In this document: positions 11,492 through 24,300 of the stretch, one piece after another
Layout of the letters: the number at the start of each line of letters is the position of its first letter
How positions within the stretch are numbered: the first letter of the stretch is position 1
Assembly: GCF_037975245.1 (NCBI RefSeq)
Contig: NC_092575.1
Coordinates: 6,327,501 to 6,391,500, forward strand
Source: Apostichopus japonicus
Lineage: Eukaryota; Echinodermata; Holothuroidea; Aspidochirotida; Stichopodidae
Length of the DNA: 64,000 nucleotides
Direction of reading: 5' to 3'
Position numbers and translations under genes: made by a program
Notes under the pieces: model-generated
Told to the model about the DNA's origin: nothing
Seen by the model: only the letters and a program-made list of their open reading frames with translations
Databases searched by the model: none

Positions 11492-11869
11492 AAAGGGCGT
11501 AGGAACCGGGGGGCTGGGGGGCGCCAGCCCCCCCCCCAGTGAAAAATATGGAGGGGCGGAAGTATCATTCCGCCCCCCCCCCCCGCTTCGCAAGTCAGAA
11601 AACCCCTTTTTCATTTCCAAATGAGAAAAAAAATCTCATTTGAAGCACCAAATTGCATCTAAGGCCAGGTGAAAATGCAAAAGTTTTTACAAAATGGAGT
11701 GGGTGTTGAAGTGTGCTACATTTGCACCAAATTGCATCTGAGGCCACCTGGAAATGCCAAAAAATTCCAAGGGGGAGGGGGACACCCCCTCCCCTTAGAC
11801 CCCTCCCCCAGGCCAGCCATCAGTCTTCAGCCCCCCCCCCCCACTCAAAAGTACCTTCCTACGCCACTG
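11492..11869 (+). mobile_element. hAT-like MITE, copy 2
   Basis: Full-length relative of 1318-1666. It starts AAAGGGCGTAGGAACC (a decayed CAGTGGCGTAGGAACC) and ends CCTTCCTACGCCACTG. The left flank GTTCAAAA does not match its own right flank GTCTATCA (11870-11877) but equals the right flank of copy 1. The right flank fits the satellite sequence GTTTATCA. No coding capacity. Confidence 0.85.
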
Positions 11870-11877
11870 GTCTATCA

Positions 11878-12760
11878 TATTTAAAGTGAAATTCTATTCG
11901 ACTTGTCACCTTAATATATATATCTTAAATTATGAGGTTAATATTTAATATTCAAATAAGGCTATATAGTTGAAGATTAGGGAGCTCTTTTAAACACTGT
12001 TACTGTCTGATGTATAATAATAAGGTCACTATCCGTTCCCCGCATCAAATTGAGAAGAATTTAAAAAGTCGCGAATTTGGTCGAAATTTAACAAAATCAT
12101 ACAAAATGATCACATTTGGACGAAAAAACAAGCTTCTCACATTTCAGTTTCGTTCTTCATAATGGATTCATAGGGTTCAGAAGCAAATGTTTATCATGTT
12201 AAAAGTGAAATTCTATTCGACTTGTCACCTGAATATATATATCTTTAACTATATCATGTAAATATTTAATATTCAAATTATGCTGTATATTTAAAGAATA
12301 GGGAGCTCTTTTAAACACTATTACTGTCTGATGTATAATACTAAGGTCACCATTCGTTCTTGGCCTCAAATTGAGAAGAATTTATAAAGTCGCGATTTTG
12401 GTCGAAATTTAACAAAATCATAAGGCTATAGCCTTCTAAAATGATCAAATTTGGACGAAAAATCAAGCTTCTCACATTTCCGTCTCGTTATTTATAATGG
12501 TTTCATAGGGTTCAGATGCAAATGTTTATCATGTTAAAAGTGAAATTCTATTCGACTTGTCACATATATATGTATCTTAAATTATGAGGTCATTTTTTAT
12601 ATTCAAATTATGCTGTTTATTTAAAGAATAGGGAGCTCTTTTAAATACTTTTACTGTCTAATGTATAATTCTTAGGTCACCATCCGTTCCACGCTTCAAT
12701 TTGAGAAGAATTTAAAAGTCGCGTTTTGTCGAAATTTTAACAAAATCAGTAGAGTGGGGA
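11878..12760. repeat. ~325-bp satellite array, right block
   Basis: Same satellite as 1-1317: landmark copies near 12001, 12323 and 12652, spacing 322-329 bp. It starts in the unit almost exactly where the left block stops, as if 1318-11869 had been inserted into one array. Confidence 0.85.
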
Positions 12761-13117
12761 CCTCTTTTTAATATCGTTAGTTTTAAGGTACAGTACTAAT
12801 TTCCGTTTTTGTTCTCCGCATGTGTACATTCGGTGATGCGACCCTCCCCCCCCCCCTTCCCTTCATCCCGATAATGGTTGAAGGTGGACGAGCGATCTAC
12901 ATTGTGTGCTATTTGGACTTTTGGTTTGATAAAATAGATATTCTGTCGTTCAATTTTGCCAAATGTCGAGCCTATGATTCATCTGATCTATCAAGAATCT
13001 CGCATTTTCTGATCACTTAAAACAAACACAAAAGAGACGCATTGCTTTCTGCTTGCACTGCAAATAGTAAGATTTTTACCTCATCTGTCCAAGATAATTT
13101 TAAATTAGATGTTTCCA

Positions 13118-13205
13118 TGTCGTCCGTTAGCTCAGTGGGTTTAGCAGATGACTAAGAAGCTGATATCTAGAGTAAGTTCGAAACCTACCAAAAGATAGAC
13201 GAATG
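13118..13205 (+). repeat. tRNA-derived SINE-like fragment
   Basis: Contains an A-box-like TTAGCTCAGTGGG and a B-box-like AGTTCGAAACC about 45 bp apart, but no closed tRNA fold, as expected for a decayed SINE head. Confidence 0.5.
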
Positions 13206-13282
13206 TGACAAAATTCTATTTTGACTTTTCCCTCCTTTTTCAGCCTCGTCTTTAAGTATTAGTTCTGAAGTTAGTTTTCTAG

Positions 13283-13375
13283 CTGATGTGTTGGTTAGCG
13301 CGACGGTGTAAGCGAAAGACCTTGCACTTCTAATCGAGTAAGCCGTGGCTAGGGTTCGAGACAGGCTGGAGGCGT
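13283..13375 (+). repeat. tRNA-derived SINE-like fragment
   Basis: TGATGTGTTGGTTAGCGCGA resembles an A box and GGGTTCGAGAC a B box. The cloverleaf is not closed. GC-rich sequence continuing to ~13620 may be the element body. Confidence 0.45.
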
Positions 13376-13620
13376 TAATACCTCCGGCTGTAGATATGGT
13401 GCTTTTTGTGGCCTAGGATCCCGTGTCATGTCTCCCTTGTTGTCGTAAACGAACCCGGGAGGATGCGAGGAGGGTCGGTCGGTCAGAGGTCGACCAGAAG
13501 CGGAGTAGGTGGCGTGCGTGAATCCTTGCCTTTGGCCAGAGGGCGAGACACTCTCTGGGACCGGCATGTGTGCAACCCATGTCCACTGAAAACGTGGCTC
13601 AATGAGGCGTCATTCTCTTA

Positions 13621-14951
13621 AAAATGTACCTACGGAAGCTTACAAAAACCATCTTAATATTTAATATTCCGAAACTATATCACTAGCACCATCTTTTTTA
13701 CTTCCCGCACAGAGAAAGGAAATTCTTTATCTTGCAATGATCCTGATTGGTAATATTGATTTATTTCCTAAACAGTGAAGAGTGCATATGATGACGTAAG
13801 TTTACTTTTCGCAAGTTAGAGTTCGCAAAACCGATGAAACGGCAAGCTACACACCAATGTTTAACTTCCAGAAACTTCTATTTCTTTAGATATTGTGTGA
13901 CCAATGTTTTCAGACTTTGACCCGTGCTGACCTCAAATGACTTTTGACCAATACCAACAACAATTCCAACGAGTTCTAGCTAAGGGGAACCTACGTGCCA
14001 AACATGAAATGTACCCCAGTTATCCTTCTGAAGTTAGAGAGATATTACAAGCAAGTTTGTTTCACATACACACAACCCCCTCCATATAAACACGCCATCA
14101 CCATCGCATAGATTCCTTCTGAATCTGGCTGGGAAATAAGACACTTTTTCATTCATTTTTTTTGGTAATTCACCAAAATAATGTGAATTGGGGAGTATTT
14201 TTTACTGGTTCTATTGCATTCTACAAAGCTCGTCCGCCACGGAGCCATCTTATTGTATTTGAAATTCATCACACAAAATCTGGGAAATTTTCAGAACAAT
14301 GTAATTTTGCTTTAATGATCCAACATGAAACATTGACCAATTAAGCCAATGCACTGCTTTAAGCTATGCTATTTATATTGAATCGTACCAAGAGAAAATT
14401 GAAAAGAAGTACCGTTCATAAGTAATGTAAATTGCAAAGAATAGAAACGAAAAAACAAACAATACAACTGCATGTTGTTGTTAAAGTGGCAAATTTATTT
14501 CCATTACCAGTCCATTATTACACTCAATTCATACATCTATATATCTTCCACATTGACTTTTAACACTGTTAAACTAGAAAAAAATTAAGATTGGCTCAAA
14601 GAACGAACATCATAACAAGTAGTTAGGGAAGTCAGTTTATCAAGAAAACCAACAAAACATCAAAACGAAGGATGGGAGAGAACCAGTTCCACGACACAAA
14701 CACAAAGCACAAACAAACAAACAATGGAACAGAACTTAACAATAAACAAGACAATTACAGCACCACAAGTGGAGAAAAAAACATGAAAAAGAAACCCAAG
14801 ATTGATGGTAACCAAGAAAGAATTGGGAACAGCACTTTAAAATGAGGCAACACGAACAAATAAAAAAGCGAAAACAAAGGCATATGTAAGGCATTGAAAG
14901 GTTCGAATGCACATCGTAGCAACAATGACAGGATCAGACTACTATTCCCAG
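13621..14951. other. Non-coding stretch
   Basis: No splice-bounded ORF, RNA gene or element termini recognised. Confidence 0.4.
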
Positions 14952-14959
14952 ACCTCAAG

Positions 14960-15221
14960 CAGGCGCGTAGCCAAGGGGGGGGGGGGAGAAGGGGCGACGT
15001 TTTTATGATATCGCTAGTAATTTCAAATAGAAAATGCTTAGATGCAACTTGCAAGGCCTGGGAAGTGCCATTTCCAGCGATCTGGGTGGCATTTTTGGCC
15101 AAACTTTTCTTCGCGCCAACCCGTGGTGGCGCTACGCATAGTTTCCAATGCCGAATCTACGGCTCTGATAATTTGCCTACAGGTTCGCCCCTCCCTTGGC
15201 AAATTCCTCGCTACGCGCCTG
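14960..15221. mobile_element. 262-bp hAT-like MITE with 8-bp target duplication
   Basis: Terminal inverted repeats CAGGCGCGTAGC and GCTACGCGCCTG are perfect over 12 bp. The 8-bp sequence ACCTCAAG is present on both sides (14952-14959 and 15222-15229). Length of the duplication and the CAG...CTG ends fit the hAT superfamily. The core CGCGCCAACCCGTGGTGGCG is shared with the elements at 47993-48717. Confidence 0.9.
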
Positions 15222-15280
15222 ACCTCAAGTCTTCCTGTTGCACTAATATTGTAACGAATTTAAATCCAGAGTTTGTGACA

Positions 15281-15600
15281 TTAAAGGGTGTGAAGACCCG
15301 CTGACAAAGATACGTCTCATGCCGGTAATCTGACCTAGTTTCGAATGAGGTGTAACAGAAGTGTTAGACACCACCATTGATCCCAGAAAATACACACAGC
15401 TTGCTACCGTCGGTAATTAGACACTAGTGTACAGTCAGTACATACAGCTACAGTCAATACCCACAACACAGTGTACATAGCAGCGATGGACAACTCAGGT
15501 CCAGCTAAACTTAACAAGGTATCACGTTTCAAACAGAAAACTTCACTTGCAAGCATCGGAAAGTTAACTCGGTTTGGGGGCGAGTCTTCAATGCCTCTAA
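15281..15600 (+). mobile_element. TTAA-flanked MITE, copy 1
   Basis: Starts TTAAAGGGTGTGAAGAC and ends GGGCGAGTCTTCAATGCCTC-TAA, so the ends are inverted repeats of the form AGG...GAAGACTCGC. The interior (CTAGTTTCGAATGAGGTGTA) is the same as in 23245-23609 and, inverted, 56996-57373. This copy lacks part of the right interior. A TTAA target would suggest piggyBac-like mobilisation (inference). Confidence 0.8.
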
Positions 15601-16738
15601 ACGACTGATTGCACAAAACAGCCACATATGACCATGATGCTTGCTCAGTCTGTGAGATTCCAGTTTTAGTCTCGGAAGATGGAGGCAAGATGAGGAAACA
15701 AGTATCAGCAGGCACTGAAAATACTACCAAAAAGTAGCAATTTCATGAGAAAACATTGAGGAAACTGTAACGATCGTATTGAATGTGCAAAACGCGTGCT
15801 AAATGATCAACTATTTGACTCTGCCTAGAGCAACCATATATTTGCAACGACTAATTTTAAAGTCAAAATAATTTCAGAAGGAGCCCTGAGTTCTCTCAGT
15901 GAATCTGCCTCAAAGTTTTGCTCTCTTATACCTTACACTCATGTTGTAAACAAAATCTGAAGCCTAGCTGTGAATTACCCAGACAAAATTCCCTACTACT
16001 AGTTCTGCGGATACGAAATACATTTTGCTAGTTTATAACCATATTAAATTACATGAAGATAACCCCCCCCCCCAAAAAAAAATAGTATTTTACAATGCTA
16101 AACACCAAACTGTTATACAACATACATGTACTATGTTTTTAATAATCCCTTTCTCAGGTTAATAAGTACTATGAGATATAATTGCACACCATAAACAGTC
16201 TTGAAAGAACGGGGAGAACATGGTAAAAGTCGCCAATTTCAAGTAACAACAACTGGAAATAAGGCACAAGAACACACAAATACAAGATTACATTATATGT
16301 AACACTGATTCCATTGGCGGATCATTATCATCATCAACATATGTTAATATCTTTTACATTAGCCATCATTCGATACCAAATTCAGCCTGCTCAAACCCCC
16401 AGGAGAGATGAATTTACACAAATCCATACTTGAGCTCCTCCATGGTGTGTCCGTATGGCTATACACAATCCATAACTGCTCCAAACCATACCCAATGGCT
16501 TACATATTACATAACTTTGGTCAATGGCTTGACAGCATGGTACAAATATTCTATAACAACACTTCTATTACCGTCTGCCTGAAATGTGAACAATAACTTC
16601 CATGCAACCAGAAATACTTTCAGTGAAATTTTAATTGTTGTCTTATCTCCAGTCACTCATATTATGTGTAGTGTATCTTGATATGATTACCCACATCCCG
16701 CTAGGACGTAGCCTGCAAAAGATACATGTGAAGGAAGT
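15601..16738. other. Non-coding stretch
   Basis: No gene or element recognised; includes short homopolymer C and A tracts near 16063-16082. Confidence 0.4.
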
Positions 16739-17031
16739 GTGTTCTTTTGCAAATGGTAGTGCACTTTCTATTGCATATATCCTACAGTTAATACAATAGT
16801 GCTGTCAATTTTGTTTTTACAATCTCATGAATATTTAGGCTGATGCTTATTTCGTTCTCTGAATATTCATAAATGCAAATGGTCGGTGTTCTTTTGCATA
16901 TGGAAGTGCCCTTTCTATTCGATATATCCTAACAGTTAATACAATAATGCTGTCAATATTTTGTTTACATTCTCATGTATACTTAGGCTGATGCTTATTT
17001 CGTTCTTTGCATATTCATAAGTGCTAATGGT
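16739..17031. repeat. 147-bp direct duplication rich in octamer-like motifs
   Basis: Two adjacent diverged copies (16739-16885 and 16886-17031) share GTGTTCTTTTGCA, ACAGTTAATACAAT and GGCTGATGCTTATTTCGTTC. The first copy ends with ATGCAAAT, the POU octamer; variants TTTGCAAAT and TTTGCATAT occur elsewhere in the repeat. Regulatory function is speculation. Confidence 0.7.
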
Positions 17032-18381
17032 TAGGTAAAAATCTGACTCGTGAATATTCATGAATGATTATTTTTCTATTTTCTGTGTACGTTGTATATG
17101 CTTGTTGAGTGCTACCAGGCGTGCATATGCTTTCTTTCTGTCTGAAAAACGATGATAATACTGCCTACAATGTTCAAAGAATGCCGAATAATTATCATTT
17201 GAACGTAGTGACAAAAGTTGTATATTTCTCGCTACCAATAATCACTTTTATTATTTTTTCCTTTATTTTACTACTGTGTACAGGGCTTACTCTCCTTCAT
17301 GGCCTGCAGACTCCCAACTCCATAAAAACATTCTTCTCCAATGCAAACCACTATTTTAATTCCAGCAAAACACAATTTTTTGGGAAAAGAACAACAACAT
17401 AAAAATCAGCGAATAATCTCAGTCAATCTACTTCACTCCGAAGAATATTTTACCTTAAGTTTACTCTGAATGTAGAAACGGAATATTTGTACTACAAGTT
17501 TATATATACATGGTGATATGATTTTTGACATTATTATATTTTAAACGCTTATATGACTCTGTTAATTAAACTCAATATGGATGAGATGATGAAAGACAAA
17601 AAACCCTTGAGAAAGACGATAGCTATATCTCTCTTTTTCACTCTCTACATGGAATGACACGCCAAATAATATGAAGGAATGTTTATATATTTTAAACAAG
17701 CCTTGAGGTAGTAAAGCCTGGTGGTATGGTAATATAGATCTGTTAGTAGCACTTGTGTCGTTTATACTATTAACCAATGAAATCTTTTCCCAATCGGTTA
17801 CTGTTGTCTAGGAGTCACATTTCTGTCCCACTCCGTACTTAATCATATTCAAAGTTTTGATGTAATGTGATGTTCCAGTTCACTGTAAATTGGCTTTCAG
17901 CTGTGGCTCAAAAGTAATTTGTGACAGTTAACCTATAAATGCGACTTAACAGTACCACACACTGCGCTAAGGAATTAAACACATACACAGCAATGGTCTG
18001 CATATCGAAGGCACTTCCTAAATCCCCCTCTTCCCCCCCCCCCCAAATAAAATGAAAAAAAGCCTTTTCCAAAATGTCACTCTATTTTGTTACACAACTC
18101 GAAATATAAATTTTCATGAATAAACATTTACATATACTTAGTATATATTTAGTTGTAGGAAATTGTATTCACGATTGCAGAATAACTAGTATAGAAATAT
18201 AGATATATATATATATAACTTAATTTCCTAAAAATAACCACCGAGACCACTCACAAATTAAAAAAATGATATGGATAAAAAAAGAGAGAGAAAAAAATAT
18301 GAAATAACCAAATCCTGATGAGAATTTTAGGAAATATATTTCATCAAAAGAATGATACGTATCCAGGCAACACCAATGAAG

Positions 18382-21300
18382 TTAAATTAAGTGACTTATA
18401 AGTTTCACCCACTCTTCAAAACTCCAAGCTCTCTCCATGTTGAGGTTTACCCCATTGACAAAGGCAGCTGGCGTTCCGTACACCCCTCCTGGTAAAGAGA
18501 AGCAAACGACACAGTATTATTATTATTATTGTTGAGATTATGATATCGGAATATGAACATTTAATTGCACAATACAGCAAATGAGATTCATTTGTTCCAA
18601 AATCATTTTCGGACAAAAGGTAGCCGTCATTAAACTTGTGAACTATGGACTACAGTGCGATATCACAAACACTGCAACATTCAGAGAAAAATAAAAATAG
18701 GTTTAATATATTCTGAGGGTACACTGGGGATGTTACTTCTAAGGATCGAATGGTACTAAACACAAAAACAAAACTTTATGGACAGTTGATTTTTAATGTC
18801 AATCCTCTCTATAATACAGAAGTCATACTGTAAAGTTGCTTGTTTAGACATTCAAAATTATTGGAATAGTGACAGGGGCCACTGACCTTTATATTTGCTA
18901 AAACATTTACTGTTTTATTGACATGTAAGAAACTACAACAACAAGTTTTAAAACTTGTATTAGTTTCAAATTGTGCAACTACTAAAACTTTTGAAATAAA
19001 AGAGTATTTTATCAATTTCAATCTGAATGTTAAATGGCTGCTGCTCAGTTGGAATGGAATGGTAGGGATGAAAGGGATGTGGGTAAGCAGGTGGGATGGA
19101 GTAGGAAGGTGGGGTGGGATAAGCAGGTGAGATGGGGTAGGAAGGTGGGATGGGGTAGGAAGGTAGGATGGGGTAGGAAGGTGGAAAGTGATAGGCAGGT
19201 GGGATAGGGTAGACAGGTGGGATGGGGTAGACAGGTGGGATGGGGTAGACAGGTGGGATGGGGTAGACAGGTGGGATGGAGTAGGAAGGTGGGATGGGAT
19301 AAGCAGGTGAGATGGGGTAGGAAGGTAGGATGGGATAAGCAGGTGAGATGGGGTAGGAAGGTGGGATGGAGTAGGAAGGTGGGATGGAGTAGAAAGGTAG
19401 GATGGGGTAGGAAGGTGGAAAGTGGTAGGCAGGTAGGATGGGGTAGGAAGGTGGGATGGAGTAGAAAGGTGGGATGGGGTAGGAAGGTGGGATGGAGTAG
19501 AAAGGTAGGATGGGGTAGGCAGGTGGGATGGGATAAGCAGGTGAGATGGGGTAGGAAGGTGGGATGGGGTAGGAAGGTGGGATGGGGTAGGAAGGTGGGA
19601 TGGAGTAGAAAGGTGGGATGGGGTAGGAAGGTGGGATGGGATAAGCAGGTGAGATGGGGTAGGAAGGTGGGATGGGGTAGGAAGGTGGGATGGGATAAGC
19701 AGGTGAGATGGGGTAGGAAGGTGGGATGGGGTAGGAAGGTGGGATGGGGTAGGAAGGTGGAAAGTGGTAGGCAGGTGGGATGGGGTAGACAGATGGGATG
19801 GGGTAGGAAGGTGGGATGGGGTAGGCAGGTGGGATGGGGTTGGGGAGGAGATGGAGTGGGGCAAGATGGTAGGTGGGAGAAGGGCTGGGAGAAGGGTTGA
19901 GGGAAAGATGGAGTAGGATGTGAAAAGGAAGGTGGTATGGGTATTGTGGGAGAACAGAACTGGGAGCAAGAGATGGGATGGTGTGGCGAATGGGATTGGA
20001 TTTGAGAAGGGACCGGTAGGGAAAAGGATGGTGGAAAGATGGAGTAGGATAGTGGAGGGTGGATTGAGAGAGTGCTTTGACTTACTCGTACAGCCATATT
20101 TCCACTGGACTCTGGTATCAGTTCCAGATGCTGCTGATCTCTTAATGAAGTCATCTGCCTTCAAACCAACAGACACGGCCATGGTTCCCAAGATACTGTC
20201 AACAGAGGAAAGAGATGGTTGAAAGGTTACTTACCTGCTTTAAAGTATCAATATGTGTTTGCTGATGAAATTCGGAAAACAAACTTCCCGAAGCAGATTC
20301 AATGTTTCTTATTCTAAATGCACTCTGACCAGGTGGGTTTAATGGAGAAAAGGTGTTGCAATCTAAATGAAGAAATTTATTTCCCTTTGCCCTTTTGATT
20401 TAACGTAAAATCACTTTAACCGACCATATCAGCATGTTCATTACACACAATTGACCTATAATACTCGTATTGTCAAATCGTAAGTCCTATGCCTAACACA
20501 GAAGTAAACAAAACACAGAGGTTTGATTGGCCCATGATCTGTTGGGAGGGGCTTACAAATTTTGAGTGAAGTTTGTAGAATTTACGGACTCGTCAAAAAT
20601 CTGGCGAATTTTTTTCAGCACAAAATGTTAAGGACTGATAACTCAATCAAAATAATGATTTTTTAATATGAAAATTGTATAGAATGGTGGTATTTTGACT
20701 GAGCTTTTAGGGCAGTAAGCTGGAAGGTCGAAGCTAAAAATTGGCAAACACACTTTGAGAATTTAAGAGGTTTACTCTGCTCCATATTTTCCTCATTCCT
20801 TTTACTGTGCTCAATATTAGCTCATCCTTTCAAAACACAGTTGCTCGGAATAATGTCAGCCAGTAGAGTATGAAGTGCATACAAGAGTTATCAGCATCAA
20901 TAATATATGTTAAAAAGCATTGGAACAGAGACAGACTTGGTTTTGTAAAACACAAAACATACATTTGGGGCAGGACCGCAGGAGTCTACAAGTTGTGCCC
21001 ATAAGAGAACTGAACATTTCATCATTGTTGAGTCACTAACTGCACAGCAAACTTAGATTTCAGTCTTGAGAGCATTTTTCATATTTTCAAAACCTCATTG
21101 TCACAGATTCTATTCATTTCAAATCATTCTTAGAAAAGATTTTAAAACATGTTAAATATTCATTGATTATTCGACACAGTAGTCCAAATATTGTTTTCCT
21201 AACAAAGGATTCAACTTGTCACCCTCCCAACTCTCTGCCCTGCAAACTCCACGTCTCCCAACTCTCTGCCCTGCAACTCTGCCTCTCCCATCTCTCTGCC

Positions 21301-24300
21301 CTGTTAACTCTGCCTCTCCCAACTCTCTGCCCTGCAAACTCCGCCTCTCCTAACTCCCTGCCCTGCAAACTCTGTCTCTCCCAACTTTCTGCCCGAGTAG
21401 AAATTTACATTCATACTGTATACTTGCCATCAATGGCTTTTCAAATCTTAAAACTGTTTATGGGTGCAGTAATCCACACCTTTTAGCCTATATAGTGAGA
21501 GACCTGTTTAACATCCAAAAACACAAAAAAAATTTCGTACACTGCATACTTTATACCCTCATTTTTACACAGCTACAGAGTACTTAATAAAAATGCAGAA
21601 TTCTGCACAAATGCACAATCAGTCTTGTGTTTTACTGAGGATAAGGGAGTGGGTATTTAAACAGTACTTATACTCAAATGGACTGATTGTGTTAACTTAT
21701 ATACACAGTCTACCAGATTCTCTATTAAGATTCATTGTTACTGTATTATGTCAACCACCATACAATGCCAGACATTGAAAATGGAACAACAAAGGTTTCT
21801 ATCAAAACAATTGATGTGCACTAGCACAATAAAGTGGCTTTTGCACAGTAGGTGGGACGATACTGCATGTGTACAGTTGGCAGTGCATATATAGTATATA
21901 CTGTATACCAAAAACACACATTGTGTGAATGAACTAACTATAAGCTACTACATGTATGTAATTAGGCACTGTACAGTAACCTTGAGTTCATTGATAATTC
22001 ATTGATGTAGGAGTGTTAGCTCAGTGGTTAACGCCGGTGCCTTTCAATCATAACGTCCCGAGTTCTAGTCACTCCAAGATTAATGAATGTCGTCCAGTTA
22101 CAGACTTGTTGACAATTGACAATTCATAATCATGGACGTTAAAATATGAATGTTAGAGACTGACTTTGGTCAGCTTGCGGCTTTGAAAAGCCAATGATGG
22201 CTTCTTCACGAGTTCCTGCTTGCAGGAGGATCTAAAACACATACAAACATATTTAAGAATACGATTACACATGTATGTATGTATGTATTCTTGGCCAAGT
22301 CGTTTGTTACTCTTTTTTCTCGCGTGCAACTGTACATGCCTCCATGAGTCCATATCTGCGGGAGACAGAGCTTGAATAAACATTTTGGGGGAAGTCGGCC
22401 CAATTGGGAAACCTGATTGGCTTCTTCGCTTTTCCGAAGCAAATCTTCCAAAATCAAAGGAAAACAAAAGATAGCTTGGGAGAATTGTGCAAGACACTAG
22501 TATCGATCGAAAACGTTACCGGGGAGTTCTCTAGGCAGTACAGCAGATAGATTATAGGGGAAAATTGCTATGTGAAAAAGAAAGGTACACTAGGCTGTTC
22601 ATACCAGGGTCCTAACAAGACTAGTATGTATGCAGCTAAGCATTTCAAACTGCTACTTCTTTAATTTACAGTTAACTTAAACACAGTTATCTTCTACTCA
22701 ATGAAAATGGAATAATTTACAGGGTATGTGGTAATTAACCATAATTAAATAGTTCAAAGTTAATCAGAGTATTGAGGCATTGTACCCATTTCTGAAACGC
22801 TTTTGGAATCATGTACGTTGTTGTTAAACAATGCAAAAGTTATTTTATGTGTAAATTAGAAAACTTGACTGACAATAAACAAAATTTGCCAACTAGGCCT
22901 ACAGTAAGTACTCTGTAAGTGTGCCATAACGGAACCAACTGTAAGCTACTGTACTGCCTTTAGTTTCATGTGCCACACACCTTTAATATTCATTCTTACT
23001 TGAAGTTGCAGGTACAAAATTCTGGAAATTTCAAGAATCACTCTGAAAAATATACTTTCCATAACATATATTTGTTTTTGTGCAAAAAAAAAGCACCACT
23101 ATGCCAAAAATAGTTTAGCACATGTACAGGATCACATGTACCACAAAACTAACGTTATGTTGAAGTATGGTAAGACCTCAACCAATATCAAGGATATGTA
23201 CCTGTAGTAAATACTGCACATTACTGAACTGAACTATTCACCGCTTAAAGGGTGTGAAGACTCGCGCAAAAAGAAATGTCTAATGCCGGTAATCTGACCT
23301 AGTTTCGAATGAGGTGTAACAGAAGTGTTAGACACCACCATCAATCCCAGAAAATACACACACAGCTTGCTACTGTCGGTAATTATAGACACTAGTGTAA
23401 AGCTAATACATACAGCTGCGGTCAATACACACAGGACAGTGTATAAACGTTACAGCGATGGACATCTCAGGTCCAGCTAAAGATAACACTTATCACGTTT
23501 TATTACTGTCTGCATTTTGTAGCGACACAAACAAAACGTCACTTGCAAGCAACGGAAAGTTAATTTTTTCAGATGGCCGCACGCGGTTTGGGGCGAGTCT
23601 TCAATGCCTGGCTTGAAACAGAACTGTCTTGTAGGTCTACATAAAATCGGGTGGGCACTTGTAACACTAATATATATTATGTTGTATCATTGTATGGAGA
23701 CATAAATTTATGGTAAAATCAATAAACCAATCAAACTGTTGTAATCATCAACCGGTCTATTAACTGTATGCACAGCCAAACAACAACCATCCAGCCGGCC
23801 AGCCATCGATTAATTTAATTCAACCAAGTTGTTCAAAGCTGTGATTGATATGTGAGAACTTGGCATTATAAGAGGTTTCCTTTAATATTTACACACACCT
23901 TTTGTGTTTGCTTTGGTTAAACAATGTGCATCTATACAATATGAATTCATCTACGCTCTCAAGTTCCCATGGCAACCGGCAACTTTTAAAGAGTGATGAC
24001 TGTACTAACTGAAATAATATGTTTCACAAACTCCCCATTGTAAATTAATTACTGTACAGCATGAATGGCAAACACTGTCATTCATTTTATATCTCTTTTC
24101 TTATTTCAAGTTACCCCAAAATTGCCAAAATTGTTGGGATATTTCAAAACATACCAACCTGAGGGCACACACACAGTTGAACGTGTCATGCAGTTTCAAC
24201 TCTATTATCTGTAGAGTCTAATTTACATTTCAAAACAAGCTAAGATTTAGCCTAGGCCTACATGTATACACTGTGCCCATTGATAGCAGACACACTGTAC

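Noticed and set aside
14894-15304. 136-aa and 70-aa ORFs
   Set aside because: They span the 262-bp MITE including its termini and are an insertion artefact.
15404-15730. 108-aa minus ORF
   Set aside because: Lies mostly in a non-coding MITE; the same MITE at 23245 and 56996 does not keep the frame.
18809-20191. Long ORFs (up to 460 codons) of PTPSHL/GWGRKV-type repeats in three frames
   Set aside because: All are produced by the 18-bp minisatellite lacking stops. Only the 110-bp exon at 20086-20195 within one of them is real, belonging to the thioredoxin-fold gene.
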